64,000 nucleotides of DNA from assembly GCF_027257175.1 (NCBI RefSeq), contig NZ_JAPFGD010000003.1:332865-396864 (forward strand). The letters are read 5' to 3'. A program made the position numbers and the translations under genes. This document shows positions 39,060 through 49,840 of the stretch, in pieces (the first letter of the stretch is position 1; every line of letters begins with the position of its first letter). Under the pieces are notes generated by a model. That model saw only the letters and a program-made list of their open reading frames with translations. It had not been told where the DNA came from and did not search any database. Origin of the DNA: Castellaniella sp. S9 (lineage in GTDB: Bacteria; Pseudomonadota; Gammaproteobacteria; Burkholderiales; Burkholderiaceae_B).

Positions 39060-41113
39060 GGCGACTCCTGCGCATCGGACGCCTCGCCGCCGGCCGGATC
39101 CTCCGCGCTCCGCGGATCGGCCGACGGCAGGGGTGCGGGTTCGGGCGGCTCGCCCTCGGGCGCAGGCTCCTCGGCCGGGATTTCGGGATGGGCGGCGACC
39201 GCCGGGACCTGCCGCGACGCCGCGGCCGCCTGCTCGATGCGCGCTTGCTCGCGACGCGCGGCGACCCGAACCGGATCCAGCCAATAATCGAACACCCTGC
39301 GGGCGATCGGTGCGGCCACCGACGCGCCCCAGCCGCCGTTTTCCACGATGAGGGCGACGGCGATCTGGGGATTCTCGACGGGCGCGTACGCCATGAACAG
39401 CGCATGGTCGCGCAGCCGCTCATCGATCGCGCCCGCGCGATATTTCGCACCCCGCAAACTGTAGACCTGCGCGGTGCCGGTCTTGCCCGCGGCCTGATAG
39501 GTGGCATCGGCGAAGGCGCGCCGCGCCGTCCCCTTGCGAATCACGTCGACCATGGCATCGCGCACCACCCGCAGGTCGGCCTGCTTGAGCGGGATCGTGT
39601 ACTGTGGCCCCGTCACCGGATACTCGAATTCTCCGGTGACGGGATCGATGATCCGCCGCACCAGGTGGGGCTTCATGTACACGCCGTCGTTGGCCAGCAC
39701 CGACGTGGCCTGCGCGAGCTGCAGGAGCGTGAACGCGTTATAGCCCTGTCCGACCGCCACCGAGACGGTCTCGCCCTGGTACCAGTGCTGCTGCTCGGGG
39801 TTCTTGTAGGCCTTGCGCTTCCATTCGCGCGAGGGCAGCACGCCGCGGCGTTCGCCGTCGAGGTCGATCCCGGTGATCTGGCCAAAGCCGAACTGCTTGC
39901 TGAAATCGTGCAGTGCGTCGATGTCCATCATCGCGCCCAGGGAATAAAAGTAGGTGTCCGACGACACGACGAGCGCACGGTGCATGTCCGTGGGCCCGTA
40001 CACGGCGCCCGCGGCATTGCGGAAACGTTGGCCGGCCAACTCGAAGTAGCCGGGGTCGGACACTATTTCCTGCGGCGTGCGCAGGCCCATCTCGAGCGCC
40101 GCCAGGGCCACGAAGGGCTTGTAGGTCGAGCCGATCGGATACGTGCCGTAGAGCGGCCGGTTGATCAGCGGATGGTCGGGGGACTCGTTCAGGTTGCGCC
40201 AGCTCTCGACATCGATCCCGTCGACGAACAGATTGGGGTCGAAGGACGGCGCCGACACGAAGGCCAGGATCTCGCCGGTCGCGGGCTGGATCGCCACCAG
40301 GGCGCCGCGCCGGCCCTCGAATTGCGCCTCGGCCATGGCCTGCAGGCCGCTGTCCAGCGCCAGCTCGAGATTGGCCCCCGGCTGCGGATCGCTGCGGCTG
40401 AGGACCCGCACGGGCCTGCCGACGGCGTTGACTTCGAGCTCCTCGACGCCGGTGCGCCCGTGCAGGGTGCGCTCCCAGGTCTTCTCGATGCCTTTCTTGC
40501 CGATCACCAGGGTGCCGCGATAGTTGCCGAGCTGGCCGCTGGCCTCGAGGCGCTGCTCGTCCTCCTCGGAAATGCGGCCGACAAAACCCATGACATGTGC
40601 CGCGGACTCATGCCGTGGATAGGACCGCACCCAGCGCGCCTCCAGCGTAATGCCCGGAAATCGATATGCGTGAACCGCGAACCACGAGGCCTCGACCTCG
40701 TTCAGATTGTTGCGCAGCAGCACCGGGGCATAGCGCCCGCTTTGCGCGTACAGCCGCAGGAACCGGCGCCGGTCGCCGGGACTGATGTAGACCAGCTCAC
40801 CCAGTTCGTCGAGCATCTGCTCGACCTCGCCCGTGACATGGGCCCGCGTCACCGACAAGGTGTAGTCGCGATGGTTGCGGGCGAGGATCTCGCCGTTGCG
40901 ATCGACGATCTGCCCCCGGCGCGGCGGAATGGGCACGATGGTGATGCGGTTCTGGTCGGCGCGCGCGGCCAGGCTCTCGTAGCGCACGACCTGCAGGTAC
41001 CATAAGCGCCCCACCAGCAGCAGCAGGCAGATCACGGCAAAGATCGCGGCCACCCAGGCGCGCACCAGCACCGTCTGCCTCTGGCGATAGCTGGTTTTCC
41101 TGAATTCGAACAT
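39056..41113 (-). CDS. mrdA: Penicillin-binding protein 2
   Basis: 685 residues. One N-terminal anchor (AIFAVICLLLLVGRLWYLQV), a pedestal domain, then the transpeptidase with active-site Ser in GSTYKPFVA (SxxK), SSDTYF (SxN position) and AGKTGTAQ (KTG). The C-terminal 65 residues are an unusual Pro/Glu/Ala-rich tail (AEEPAPEGEPPEPAP region), probably disordered. It crosslinks lateral wall with RodA. 15 bp downstream of mreD, 4-bp overlap with rodA. Confidence 0.96.
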   Translation of the reverse strand: MFEFRKTSYRQRQTVLVRAWVAAIFAVICLLLLVGRLWYLQVVRYESLAARADQNRITIVPIPPRRGQIVDRNGEILARNHRDYTLSVTRAHVTGEVEQMLDELGELVYISPGDRRRFLRLYAQSGRYAPVLLRNNLNEVEASWFAVHAYRFPGITLEARWVRSYPRHESAAHVMGFVGRISEEDEQRLEASGQLGNYRGTLVIGKKGIEKTWERTLHGRTGVEELEVNAVGRPVRVLSRSDPQPGANLELALDSGLQAMAEAQFEGRRGALVAIQPATGEILAFVSAPSFDPNLFVDGIDVESWRNLNESPDHPLINRPLYGTYPIGSTYKPFVALAALEMGLRTPQEIVSDPGYFELAGQRFRNAAGAVYGPTDMHRALVVSSDTYFYSLGAMMDIDALHDFSKQFGFGQITGIDLDGERRGVLPSREWKRKAYKNPEQQHWYQGETVSVAVGQGYNAFTLLQLAQATSVLANDGVYMKPHLVRRIIDPVTGEFEYPVTGPQYTIPLKQADLRVVRDAMVDVIRKGTARRAFADATYQAAGKTGTAQVYSLRGAKYRAGAIDERLRDHALFMAYAPVENPQIAVALIVENGGWGASVAAPIARRVFDYWLDPVRVAARREQARIEQAAAASRQVPAVAAHPEIPAEEPAPEGEPPEPAPLPSADPRSAEDPAGGEASDAQESP

Positions 41114-41128
41114 ATCGCGGCCTGGTTC

Positions 41129-41692
41129 TCAGACCGCGTTGACGTCCGCATCGTCGAGGCGGCGCTGCGGCAGGAACAAGAGGATGTCGGCCAAGGGCCA
41201 CAGCACGGCGGTGATCAGCGCCGACCATAGCCAGTCCCACCCCGCCCACGCACCGTTCAGCCAAGTCCCCAGCAAGCCGGCAACCGTGGCCGCCACGACG
41301 AATACCGGCAGCATATGCAGGGCCTGCACCAGCGCACTGAAATGCTCCAGCCGCCGGCGCAGCACGATGGCGCCGTATGCGACGAGCAGATAATTCAGGG
41401 CATGCAGGCCGAGGAACTCGGAATCGTGCACGTCCATCAGCAGCCCGAGGATGAAAGCCGTGAACAGGCCCACGCGGCGGGGTTCATGCAGACACCAGAA
41501 GGCCAGCACCAGCAGCAGGATGTCGGGCGTCGGCTGCCACACGCGCCACGGCAGCAGCGACACCACCCAGACGAACAGCAGGCTGCCCCACACGAAGAAC
41601 GGATTGGAGGGGCGATGAAAGGGCGAGGCGTCGATCGGCTGCAGGGACGCCAGCGGCGAGACGCCGTTCGAGCGGCCGCTGCGGCTATTCAT
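41129..41692 (-). CDS. mreD: Rod-shape protein MreD
   Basis: 187 residues, mostly membrane segments (FFVWGSLLFVWVVSLLPW, PDILLLVLAFWCLHEPRRVG, LLVAYGAIVLRRRLEHF and a C-terminal pair). The family signature HEPRRVGLFTAFILGLLMDVH is split across segments 2 and 3. An N-terminal extension of about 30 polar residues precedes segment 1. It overlaps mreC by 8 bp. Confidence 0.92.
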   Translation of the reverse strand: MNSRSGRSNGVSPLASLQPIDASPFHRPSNPFFVWGSLLFVWVVSLLPWRVWQPTPDILLLVLAFWCLHEPRRVGLFTAFILGLLMDVHDSEFLGLHALNYLLVAYGAIVLRRRLEHFSALVQALHMLPVFVVAATVAGLLGTWLNGAWAGWDWLWSALITAVLWPLADILLFLPQRRLDDADVNAV

Positions 41693-42560
41693 GCGGGGCC
41701 TCCGACGCGGGCTGGGCCGTATCGCCCACGTCCACCTTCAAGACCAGGAAATGCCGATAGCGTTCGGGGTGCGACAGGGGCTGGGCAACGGCCATCGCGA
41801 AACCCGTCCCCGGATCGCGGTCCACTTTCTCGACACGGCCGACCGGCAAGCCTGCGGGGAACAGGCCGCCGATACCGCTGGTCACCAGGGTGTCGCCCTC
41901 GCGCACGTCGGCGCTGGCCGTCAGGTAGCGGACCTCGAGCTTGCCGACCTCGTTGCTGCCGAATGCGATCAGGCGCAGGCCGTTGCGCAGCACCTGCACC
42001 GGGATCGAGACCTGGTCATCGATCAGCAGCGCCGCCTCGGACGAATACGGCGTCACGCGGATGACCTGGCCGACCACCCCGCCCTCGTCGATCACGGGCA
42101 TGCCCGGCTGTATGCCGGCGCGCTCGCCCTTGTTGAATACCAGGCGGTGGCTGAAGATATTGGGCGGCGCGTAGAAGACCTCGACGGCGATCGAATGCTG
42201 GGAGATTTCCTCGGAAATATTCAGCAGGCGGCGCAGCTGTTCGTTCTCGGCGGCCAGCTGCGCGGCATGCGTCGAGAGCTGGGCCATTTCGATGTGCTGG
42301 CGGCGCAGGGCGTCTTGCTCGTCGCGCGCGAGCGCGGCGGCATTCGTCCATCGGTCGATGTAGTCCATCGCATCGCGCGGCGCGAGGGCCACGCGCTGGA
42401 AAGGATAGATGGCCACGGCCAGGGCCTCGCGCACCGGTGCGAGCAGTGTCGAGCGGGCATCGACGACCAATAGGGCCAGGCTGATGACGAGCAGCAGGAA
42501 CAGACGGACGTCGACACTTGGGCCGCGCTTGAATAGTCTGAGTGTCCCGTGTTCTTGCAT
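41685..42560 (-). CDS. mreC: Rod-shape protein MreC
   Basis: 291 residues from ATG at 42560. One membrane anchor (LFLLLVISLALLVVDA), a coiled coil (about 75-115, QHIEMAQLSTHAAQLAAENE) and the beta-barrel periplasmic domain (RLVFNKGERAGIQPGMPVID, VTSGIGGLFPAGLPVG). MreC organises PBP2-RodA under MreB. 65 bp separate it from mreB. Confidence 0.94.
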   Translation of the reverse strand: MQEHGTLRLFKRGPSVDVRLFLLLVISLALLVVDARSTLLAPVREALAVAIYPFQRVALAPRDAMDYIDRWTNAAALARDEQDALRRQHIEMAQLSTHAAQLAAENEQLRRLLNISEEISQHSIAVEVFYAPPNIFSHRLVFNKGERAGIQPGMPVIDEGGVVGQVIRVTPYSSEAALLIDDQVSIPVQVLRNGLRLIAFGSNEVGKLEVRYLTASADVREGDTLVTSGIGGLFPAGLPVGRVEKVDRDPGTGFAMAVAQPLSHPERYRHFLVLKVDVGDTAQPASEAPHE

Positions 42561-42625
42561 GGCCTCGGGCGGCGGGCTTGCCGTACCGCCGCCCAGGCGG
42601 CGCCCGGCGCACCCGGCCGCAACGT

Positions 42626-43908
<1,283 letters not shown>

Positions 43909-44217
43909 ATGCCACTCACTGAACAGGACATCGCCCGCCTTGCGCGCCTCGCAGGGCTGCAGCTCGACGCGTCGGACCGGGAACGCGCCCGGGACGAGTT
44001 CACCCGGATCCTGGGCCTGATCGAACAGCTCCAGGCCGTCGACACCGCCGGCATCGAGCCCATGGCCCACCCCCTGGCCGCGCACCAGGACATTTCGCTG
44101 CGCTTGCGCGATGACCAGGCCGCGCCGACCCAGACCCTCGAAGAACGCGCGGCCCACATGGCCAATGCCCCCGCCCAGCACGCAGGCCTGTTCCTCGTGC
44201 CCACCGTCATCGAGTGA
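43909..44217 (+). CDS. gatC: Glutamyl/aspartyl-tRNA amidotransferase subunit C
   Basis: 102 residues, family length. Landmarks: LTEQDIARLARLAGLQL, LGLIEQLQAVDTAGIEPM and the C-terminal GLFLVPTVIE. GatC wraps GatA-GatB. First in gatC-gatA-gatB, 9 bp before gatA. Presence of the complex means Gln- and/or Asn-tRNA is made by transamidation. Confidence 0.97.
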   Translation: MPLTEQDIARLARLAGLQLDASDRERARDEFTRILGLIEQLQAVDTAGIEPMAHPLAAHQDISLRLRDDQAAPTQTLEERAAHMANAPAQHAGLFLVPTVIE

Positions 44218-44226
44218 TACCCACGC

Positions 44227-45750
44227 ATGTCCGCCATCCATGAATTCGAAGGCATCCAGGCCCTGGCCGATGCGCTGCGGCAAGGCCGCCTGAGCGCGGC
44301 CGAACTCGCCGGCGAGGCGCTGCGCGCGGCGCGCGCCCACGGCGATTCCAAGCTGTTCCTGCACATCGACGAGGACCTGACGCTTGCCCAGGCCCGCGAG
44401 GCCGATGCGGCCATCGCCGCCGGACGCGCGGGGCCGCTGACCGGCATACCCATCGCCCACAAGGACCTGTTCGTGACGCGCGGCTGGCGCACCACCGCGG
44501 CCAGCCGGATGCTGGCCGACTACGTCAGCCCCTTCGACGCCACGGTGGTGGCGCGCCTGCACGAGGCGGGCGCCGTATCCCTGGGCAAGCTCAGCTGCGA
44601 CGAATTCGCCATGGGCTCCGCCAATGAAAACGCAGTCGGCGGCCCTGTGCGCAACCCCTGGGATCCCGACCGGATCCCGGGCGGCTCGTCCGGCGGCTCG
44701 GCGGCTGCCGTCGCAGCCCGCCTGGTCCTGGGCGCGACGGGCACCGATACCGGCGGCTCGGTGCGCCAGCCGGCGGCCCTGTGCGGCGTCAGCGGCATCA
44801 AGCCGACTTACGGCACGGTCTCGCGCTACGGGATCGTGGCCTACGCCTCCAGCCTCGACCAGGCCGGCCCGATCGCGCGCAGCGCGCGCGACCTGGTGCC
44901 CCTGCTCGATGCCATCAGCGGCTTCGATCCCCTGGATTCGACCAGCCTCCAGACCTGCGACGGGCGCGCCAATGCGCCGGGCCGCGTCCTGGCGGATTAC
45001 CGGCAGGCCTGCGAACGCCTCCAGGCGGCCGGCGCCCGGCCGCTCGAGGGCCTGCGCATCGGCGTGCCGCGCGAGTTCTTCAACGAGGGCCTGGCGGCCG
45101 AGGTGGGCGCGGCCATCGAGGCGGCGCTGTCCGTGTTCGAATCCCTGGGCGCCCGACGCGTCGAGATCTCGCTGCCGCGCACGGCACTCTCGATCCCCGC
45201 CTACTATGTCATCGCCCCGGCGGAAGCCTCCAGCAACCTGTCGCGCTACGACGGCGTGCGCTACGGCCACCGCGCCGCGAATTACGGCGACCTGGCCGAC
45301 ATGACCAGCCGCTCGCGCACCGAGGGCTTCGGCGACGAGGTCCGGCGCCGCATCCTGGTGGGCACCTACGTGCTGTCGCATGGCTATTACGACGCCTACT
45401 ACCTGCAGGCGCAACGCGTGCGCCGCATGATCGCCGACGATTTCCGCAAGGCCTTCGCCGAGGACTGCGACCTCATCATGGGTCCGGTCACCCCGACCGT
45501 CGCACGCCGCATCGGCGACAATCGCCAGGATCCGATCGCCGATTGGCTGGGCGACATCTATACGCTGGGCGTCAGCCTGGCCGGCCTGCCGGGCATGTCG
45601 ATTCCCTGCGGCTTCGGCGGCGGGTCGCGCCCCCTGCCGATCGGCCTGCAGATCATCGGCAACTATTTCGACGAAGGGCGCCTGCTGGCGCTCGCCGATC
45701 GCTACCAGCAAGCCACCGACTGGCACCAACGCACTCCGGGACAGCAATGA
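44227..45750 (+). CDS. gatA: Glutamyl/aspartyl-tRNA amidotransferase subunit A
   Basis: 507 residues. Amidase-signature catalytic triad: Lys in PIAHKDLF (near residue 79), the Gly/Ser-rich [16 protein letters not shown] and the catalytic Ser in [14 protein letters not shown]. It hydrolyses glutamine to ammonia, which is tunnelled to GatB. The last bases overlap the gatB start (ATGA). Confidence 0.97.
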   Translation: MSAIHEFEGIQALADALRQGRLSAAELAGEALRAARAHGDSKLFLHIDEDLTLAQAREADAAIAAGRAGPLTGIPIAHKDLFVTRGWRTTAASRMLADYVSPFDATVVARLHEAGAVSLGKLSCDEFAMGSANENAVGGPVRNPWDPDRIPGGSSGGSAAAVAARLVLGATGTDTGGSVRQPAALCGVSGIKPTYGTVSRYGIVAYASSLDQAGPIARSARDLVPLLDAISGFDPLDSTSLQTCDGRANAPGRVLADYRQACERLQAAGARPLEGLRIGVPREFFNEGLAAEVGAAIEAALSVFESLGARRVEISLPRTALSIPAYYVIAPAEASSNLSRYDGVRYGHRAANYGDLADMTSRSRTEGFGDEVRRRILVGTYVLSHGYYDAYYLQAQRVRRMIADDFRKAFAEDCDLIMGPVTPTVARRIGDNRQDPIADWLGDIYTLGVSLAGLPGMSIPCGFGGGSRPLPIGLQIIGNYFDEGRLLALADRYQQATDWHQRTPGQQ

Positions 45751-47204
45751 TGGAATGGGAAATCGTCATCGGGCTGGAAACGCACACCCAGCTGTCGACC
45801 GAATCCAAGATCTTCTCGGACAGCAGCACGCGTTTCGGCGCGGCCCCCAACACCCAGGCCAACGCCGTCGACATGGCCCTGCCCGGGTCGCTGCCCGTCA
45901 TGAACCGCGGGGCGGTCGAGCGCGCCATCCGTTTCGGCCTGGCCGTCGGCGCCGTCGTGGCGCCGCGCTCGGTGTTCGCGCGCAAGAATTATTTCTATCC
46001 CGACCTGCCAAAGAACTACCAGATCAGCCAGTTCGAACTGCCCATCGTGGTCGGCGGCTCGCTGTCGTTCTTCGTCGGCGAACAGGAACACACCGTCAAT
46101 CTCACCCGCGCCCACCTCGAAGAAGACGCGGGCAAATCCCTGCACGAGCATTTCACCGGGCCACACGGCGAATCCTCCAGCGGCATCGACCTCAACCGGG
46201 CCGGCACGCCGCTGCTGGAAATCGTGTCCGAACCCGAAATGCGCTCGGCCGCCGAGGCCGTCGCCTACGCCCGCACCCTGCACGGCCTGGTCGTCTGGCT
46301 GGGCATTTGCGACGGCAACATGCAGGAAGGCTCGTTTCGCGTGGATGCCAACGTCTCGGTGCGTCCCAAGGGCCAGGCGGCATTCGGCACCCGCTGCGAG
46401 ATCAAGAACCTCAATTCCTTCCGCTTCCTCGAGCGCGCCATCCAGTACGAGGTCCGGCGCCAGATCGAACTCATCGAGGACGGCGGCACCGTGGTGCAGG
46501 AAACCCGCCTGTACGATTCGGACCGCGACGAAACCCGCAGCATGCGCAGCAAGGAAGACTCGCACGACTACCGTTATTTCCCCGACCCCGACCTGCCGCC
46601 GCTGGTCGTCACCCCGGAATGGATCGAACGGGTGCGCGCCGACATGCCCGAACTGCCGGCGGACAAGCGCGCCCGTTTCGTCGCCGACCTGGGGCTGAGT
46701 GCCTACGACGCAGCCCAGCTGACCATGCACCGGCGCACGGCCGACTATTTCGAGGCCGCCGCGGGGGCGCTGCCCGCCGACCAGGCCAAGCTCGCCGCCA
46801 ACTGGATCCTGGGCGAGCTCTCGGCCGCCCTGAACCGCGACGAGCTCGAGATCGGCGACTCGCCTATTCCGCCGGCGCGACTGGCCGCGCTGATCGCCCG
46901 CATCATCGACGGCACGCTGTCCAACAAGATCGCTCGCGATGTCTTCGCGGCCATGTGGGCGGGCGAGTCCGGCGGGGAACCCGACGCCATCATCGAGGCG
47001 CGCGGCCTGCGCCAGATTAACGACACGGCGGCGATTGGCGCCATGATCGACGAGGTTCTGGCCGCCCACCCGGCCATCGTCGAGGAATACCGTGCCGGCA
47101 AGCAAAAGGCATTCAACTCGCTGGTGGGCCAGGTGATGAAGGCTGCGCGCGGCAAGGCCAATCCTCAGCAGGTCAACGCCTTGCTGCTGGAAAAACTGGG
47201 ATGA
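45747..47204 (+). CDS. gatB: Glutamyl/aspartyl-tRNA amidotransferase subunit B
   Basis: 485 residues starting [16 protein letters not shown]. Catalytic GatB domain ([48 protein letters not shown]) and the C-terminal helical/YqeY domain ([21 protein letters not shown]). It phosphorylates and amidates Glu-tRNA(Gln)/Asp-tRNA(Asn). Overlaps gatA by 4 bp and is followed by a strong hairpin. Confidence 0.97.
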   Translation: MMEWEIVIGLETHTQLSTESKIFSDSSTRFGAAPNTQANAVDMALPGSLPVMNRGAVERAIRFGLAVGAVVAPRSVFARKNYFYPDLPKNYQISQFELPIVVGGSLSFFVGEQEHTVNLTRAHLEEDAGKSLHEHFTGPHGESSSGIDLNRAGTPLLEIVSEPEMRSAAEAVAYARTLHGLVVWLGICDGNMQEGSFRVDANVSVRPKGQAAFGTRCEIKNLNSFRFLERAIQYEVRRQIELIEDGGTVVQETRLYDSDRDETRSMRSKEDSHDYRYFPDPDLPPLVVTPEWIERVRADMPELPADKRARFVADLGLSAYDAAQLTMHRRTADYFEAAAGALPADQAKLAANWILGELSAALNRDELEIGDSPIPPARLAALIARIIDGTLSNKIARDVFAAMWAGESGGEPDAIIEARGLRQINDTAAIGAMIDEVLAAHPAIVEEYRAGKQKAFNSLVGQVMKAARGKANPQQVNALLLEKLG

Positions 47205-47228
47205 CCCGGGCCACGGCGCATTAATAAT

Positions 47229-47259
47229 GCGCGGGCCGTTCGAATATAACGGCCCGCGC
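47229..47259 (+). terminator. Hairpin after gatCAB
   Basis: A perfect 12-bp stem GCGCGGGCCGTT / AACGGCCCGCGC with 7-nt loop CGAATAT, 25 bp after the gatB stop. The following bases (GTGTTGAAAT) are not a T-run, so termination may be incomplete or protein-assisted. Confidence 0.6.
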
Positions 47260-47341
47260 GTGTTGAAATAGCGGCGCCATGCCATGTCGAATATCCGATG
47301 GCGGTAAATCCGCACTTCATCGGAAAACGAATTCGCCGATT

Positions 47342-47370
47342 TTGCCGAATCCCCTTGTTTATGACATAAT
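47342..47370 (+). promoter_or_regulatory. Promoter upstream of the glycan cassette
   Basis: TTGCCG (47342-47347) and CATAAT (47365-47370) with a 17-bp spacer, followed by GGGGAGGAAC. The nearest supported gene on this strand starts 420 bp later, so the leader is long, or a small RNA or peptide lies between. Confidence 0.5.
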
Positions 47371-47458
47371 GGGGAGGAACATTTCCGCGGGCTTTTCTCG
47401 CCCGCTCGGGATCTGAATATCATCCCGCCCCAAACCCAGGGAATCCATTTATCGCGCC

Positions 47459-47605
47459 ATGATCGAAAACCGCCATTCCTTTCGCCTACCAGAGAACCGG
47501 ATGAACGATTATCGTGATCCGATTCTCGAGGCTGGGCCGGGCGGAATATCAAATGGCCGTTTTGGCATGCGCATCCGGCATTGCGACGCAAAGCCGCCCG
47601 AGTAA
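47459..47605 (+). CDS. Possible 48-residue small protein
   Basis: ATG at 47459, stop TAA at 47603. The translation begins MIENRHSFRLPENRMNDYRD and contains a Gly-rich middle and one Cys. It resembles nothing I know. No close ribosome site (AGGGAA is about 18 bp away). It is kept because it lies between a good promoter and the next genes in a stretch otherwise empty; it may be chance. Confidence 0.2.
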   Translation: MIENRHSFRLPENRMNDYRDPILEAGPGGISNGRFGMRIRHCDAKPPE

Positions 47606-47789
47606 ATCCCCCACACTCCGCCGTTCGGTGATCTACGGCATTCGCCGCCCTCACGTACGTCCGCGGCGCCGCATAACGACGGCGGCACAAACCCCGAACA
47701 CCCCAAGGCGTGGCCTCGAAGCCACTTCGATCAACAGCCATGGCTTGCCCATGGCACGCGGTCCGCGACCGCGCCAAGTCAACTCCAAT

Positions 47790-47972
47790 ATGCTCGATAC
47801 TCAGGAACTGGACCGGCGCTTGAGGCACAAGGCCTTGTTATTGGCCGCGGCGCGGTCGGAAAATGCAGCCATGCGGGAAAACATCCGTCTTTTGAGGCAT
47901 GAGAATGCGGCCTTGAAAGAAAATCACGATACGGCCGACCAGCTGTCGCCAATATCCGTGCAATGCGTATGA
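47790..47972 (+). CDS. Short coiled-coil protein upstream of glycosyltransferase
   Basis: 60 residues from ATG at 47790; the frame extends upstream without a plausible start. Residues about 8-47 (LRHKALLLAAARSENAAMRE then LLRHENAALKE) form heptads with Leu/Ala/Met at a/d positions, a likely coiled coil or zipper. It overlaps the glycosyltransferase start by 10 bp, which argues for translational coupling. No known family recognised; possible partner or oligomerisation subunit of the enzyme that follows. Confidence 0.5.
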   Translation: MLDTQELDRRLRHKALLLAAARSENAAMRENIRLLRHENAALKENHDTADQLSPISVQCV

Positions 47973-49033
47973 CGCCCCCCGCCAAGCCGAGGATTGCATT
48001 GATCATCGATTCGGAATCCTGGGCTTTCGCCAATATCTCCAGGCAGCTCGTCAAACACCTGGGGGATCGATTCGATTTCAAGATCATCCCCGCCGAGGTC
48101 ATCGACAATATCGCGCAGGTCCTGATGATGACCCGTGATTGCGCCGTGACTCATTTCTTCTGGCGCGACTTCCTGAACGCAGTGACCCAGGGATTTGCCA
48201 GGGAGTATTGCCACGCCCTTGGATTCAGTTCCCACGAGGTGTTCCTGAACCGATACGTACATCATCGGACGATCACCACGTCCGTCTACGACCATTTGTT
48301 CCTGACGGACGCGGAAATCCATGCGCGCACCCCGCTATTCAATGACATCATCGACGGGTACACGGTCAGTTCGCAGCGCCTGATGGACGCCTACAAAAGC
48401 ATCACCGACTTTCCGAACCCGGACGGCGTGACCGAGGACGGCGTGGACCTCGGCCTATTCAAACCCATGAACCTTTCCCGCCTCGGCATGCGGGGCAAGC
48501 GCCCCATGGTGATCGGCTGGGCGGGAAATTCCCACTGGTCCCGCGAACGGGGGGAGGATTTCAAGGGGCTGCACACCATCCTGAAGCCGGCGATCGAGCA
48601 ATTGCAATGCGAAGGCCTGAACATCCGCCTGGATCTGGCCGATCGGCAACAGTCCCAGATTCCCCTCGAGGACATGCCCGCATACTACGCCGGGCTGGAC
48701 CTCTACGTATGCCCCTCCAAGATCGAAGGGACGCCCAATCCTGTGCTCGAGGCCATGGCATGCGGCGTCCCGGTCATCTCCACCGACGTGGGCGTCGTGC
48801 CGCAGGCATTCGACGGCGATCCGTTCGGGATGATCCTGCCCGAACGCAGCGTGCCGGCGCTGAAGACCCGGATCCGACGCCACTACGAGTGCGCGCCCGA
48901 TCGGATTCGCAGAATCTCGGATTATGGCCTGCTCAAGATCAGGGCATGGAGCTGGGACAGGAAAGCCGAAAACTTCCGGCGGTTCTTCGACCGGTTCCTG
49001 GATACATCCCATGCCTCGGCATACCTCTCCTGA
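47963..49033 (+). CDS. GT4-type glycosyltransferase
   Basis: 356 residues, GT-B fold. The N-terminal domain starts RIALIIDSESWAFANISRQL; the C-terminal nucleotide-sugar domain has VIGWAGNSHWSRERGEDFKG and the EX7E motif in EGTPNPVLEAMACGVPVIST, which marks a retaining GT4-like enzyme. No signal or membrane segment, so it acts in the cytoplasm or at the inner-membrane face. It is shorter than PelF (about 500) and lacks PelF features I know. Overlaps both neighbours: 10 bp with the coiled-coil frame, 23 bp with the glycosidase. Donor and acceptor unknown. Confidence 0.85.
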   Translation: MRMTPPAKPRIALIIDSESWAFANISRQLVKHLGDRFDFKIIPAEVIDNIAQVLMMTRDCAVTHFFWRDFLNAVTQGFAREYCHALGFSSHEVFLNRYVHHRTITTSVYDHLFLTDAEIHARTPLFNDIIDGYTVSSQRLMDAYKSITDFPNPDGVTEDGVDLGLFKPMNLSRLGMRGKRPMVIGWAGNSHWSRERGEDFKGLHTILKPAIEQLQCEGLNIRLDLADRQQSQIPLEDMPAYYAGLDLYVCPSKIEGTPNPVLEAMACGVPVISTDVGVVPQAFDGDPFGMILPERSVPALKTRIRRHYECAPDRIRRISDYGLLKIRAWSWDRKAENFRRFFDRFLDTSHASAYLS

Positions 49034-49832
49034 GCGTTCGGCGTTCGCCGCCATCATGGCGCAGCCGGTTCCCCGGATGGTGTTCTATTACGGGGACATC
49101 GACGGGACCCGCGCACTGGACGAATTCGACGTGGCGGTGATCGAGCCCGGACATGGATTCCGTCCCGCCCGCCACGGCCGTCCGGGCACGCTGTGGCTGG
49201 GATATATCGGCATCGGCGAAATCCTGGAGACCGTCCCTCTTTTCGACGCCATGCCCCGCGAATGGCTGATCGGCCGCAACGGCATCTGGGGCGGACGGAT
49301 CATCGACCAAGCGGCCGCGGGCTGGCCCGATTTCCTGGTGGACGCCATCGCATCGCCCCTCTGGCGGGCCGGCTATCGGGGCTTTTTCCTCGACACCATG
49401 GACTCCTACTTGCTGCTCGGTCTGAATCCCTCGGCGCGCGCACGCCAGCGGCGGGGGTTGTCGCGCGCCATCGGCCGGCTGCGCGCGGCATTCCCCGATG
49501 CGGTCATCATCGTGAATCGCGGCTTCGAGCTATTGGAGGCGCTGGGCGACCGTATCGATGCGCTGGCCTTCGAATCCCTATACCGAGGGTGGGACGAGGC
49601 GCGCCAGCAGTACGTCGAGGTGCCGCCCCAGGACCGCGCGTGGCTGCTCGAGCAGGCGCGCGCGGCGCGTGCCTGCGGCCTGCCGGTGATCGCGATCGAT
49701 TATTGCCCGGCATACGAATTCGAATCGATCCCGCCCCTCATGAAAAAGATCGCCGCACACGGCATCACACCCTATGTCGGCGACAAGCATCTGATGGCCG
49801 CCCCCACAGACTCGTGGCCTCTAGGCCCCTAG
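49011..49832 (+). CDS. PelA-like / GH114-type glycosidase domain protein, no signal peptide
   Basis: 273 residues from ATG at 49011, or 258 from ATG at 49056; neither has a clear ribosome site. TIM-barrel landmarks of the PelA hydrolase domain (endo-alpha-1,4-polygalactosaminidase family): MVFYYGDIDGTRALDEFDVA, LGYIGIGEI, GYRGFFLDTMDSY, VIIVNRGFELLE, ALAFESLYRGWD and LPVIAIDYCPAYE. The acidic residues in FLDTMD and FESL fit catalytic or binding roles. PelA is periplasmic and joined to a deacetylase; this protein has neither an export signal nor a second domain. Embedded between a glycosyltransferase and a methyltransferase, it may trim or process the same glycan. Confidence 0.78.
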   Translation: MPRHTSPERSAFAAIMAQPVPRMVFYYGDIDGTRALDEFDVAVIEPGHGFRPARHGRPGTLWLGYIGIGEILETVPLFDAMPREWLIGRNGIWGGRIIDQAAAGWPDFLVDAIASPLWRAGYRGFFLDTMDSYLLLGLNPSARARQRRGLSRAIGRLRAAFPDAVIIVNRGFELLEALGDRIDALAFESLYRGWDEARQQYVEVPPQDRAWLLEQARAARACGLPVIAIDYCPAYEFESIPPLMKKIAAHGITPYVGDKHLMAAPTDSWPLGP

Positions 49833-49840
49833 GAAGACAC

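Larger units (their letters stand above)
47205..47789. other. 585-bp gap after gatB: hairpins, promoter, possible small frame
   Basis: The only gene-poor stretch above 300 bp. It opens with the gatB hairpin, then becomes visibly richer in A+T than its surroundings (around 47260-47560). It has a sigma-70-like promoter (47342-47370), a GC hairpin GCGGGC/GCCCGC near 47388-47406, and a possible 48-codon frame (47459-47605). From about 47606 to 47789 I see only open but unconvincing frame upstream of the coiled-coil gene. No tRNA, riboswitch or repeat was recognised. Base composition suggests acquisition together with the genes downstream. Confidence 0.6.
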
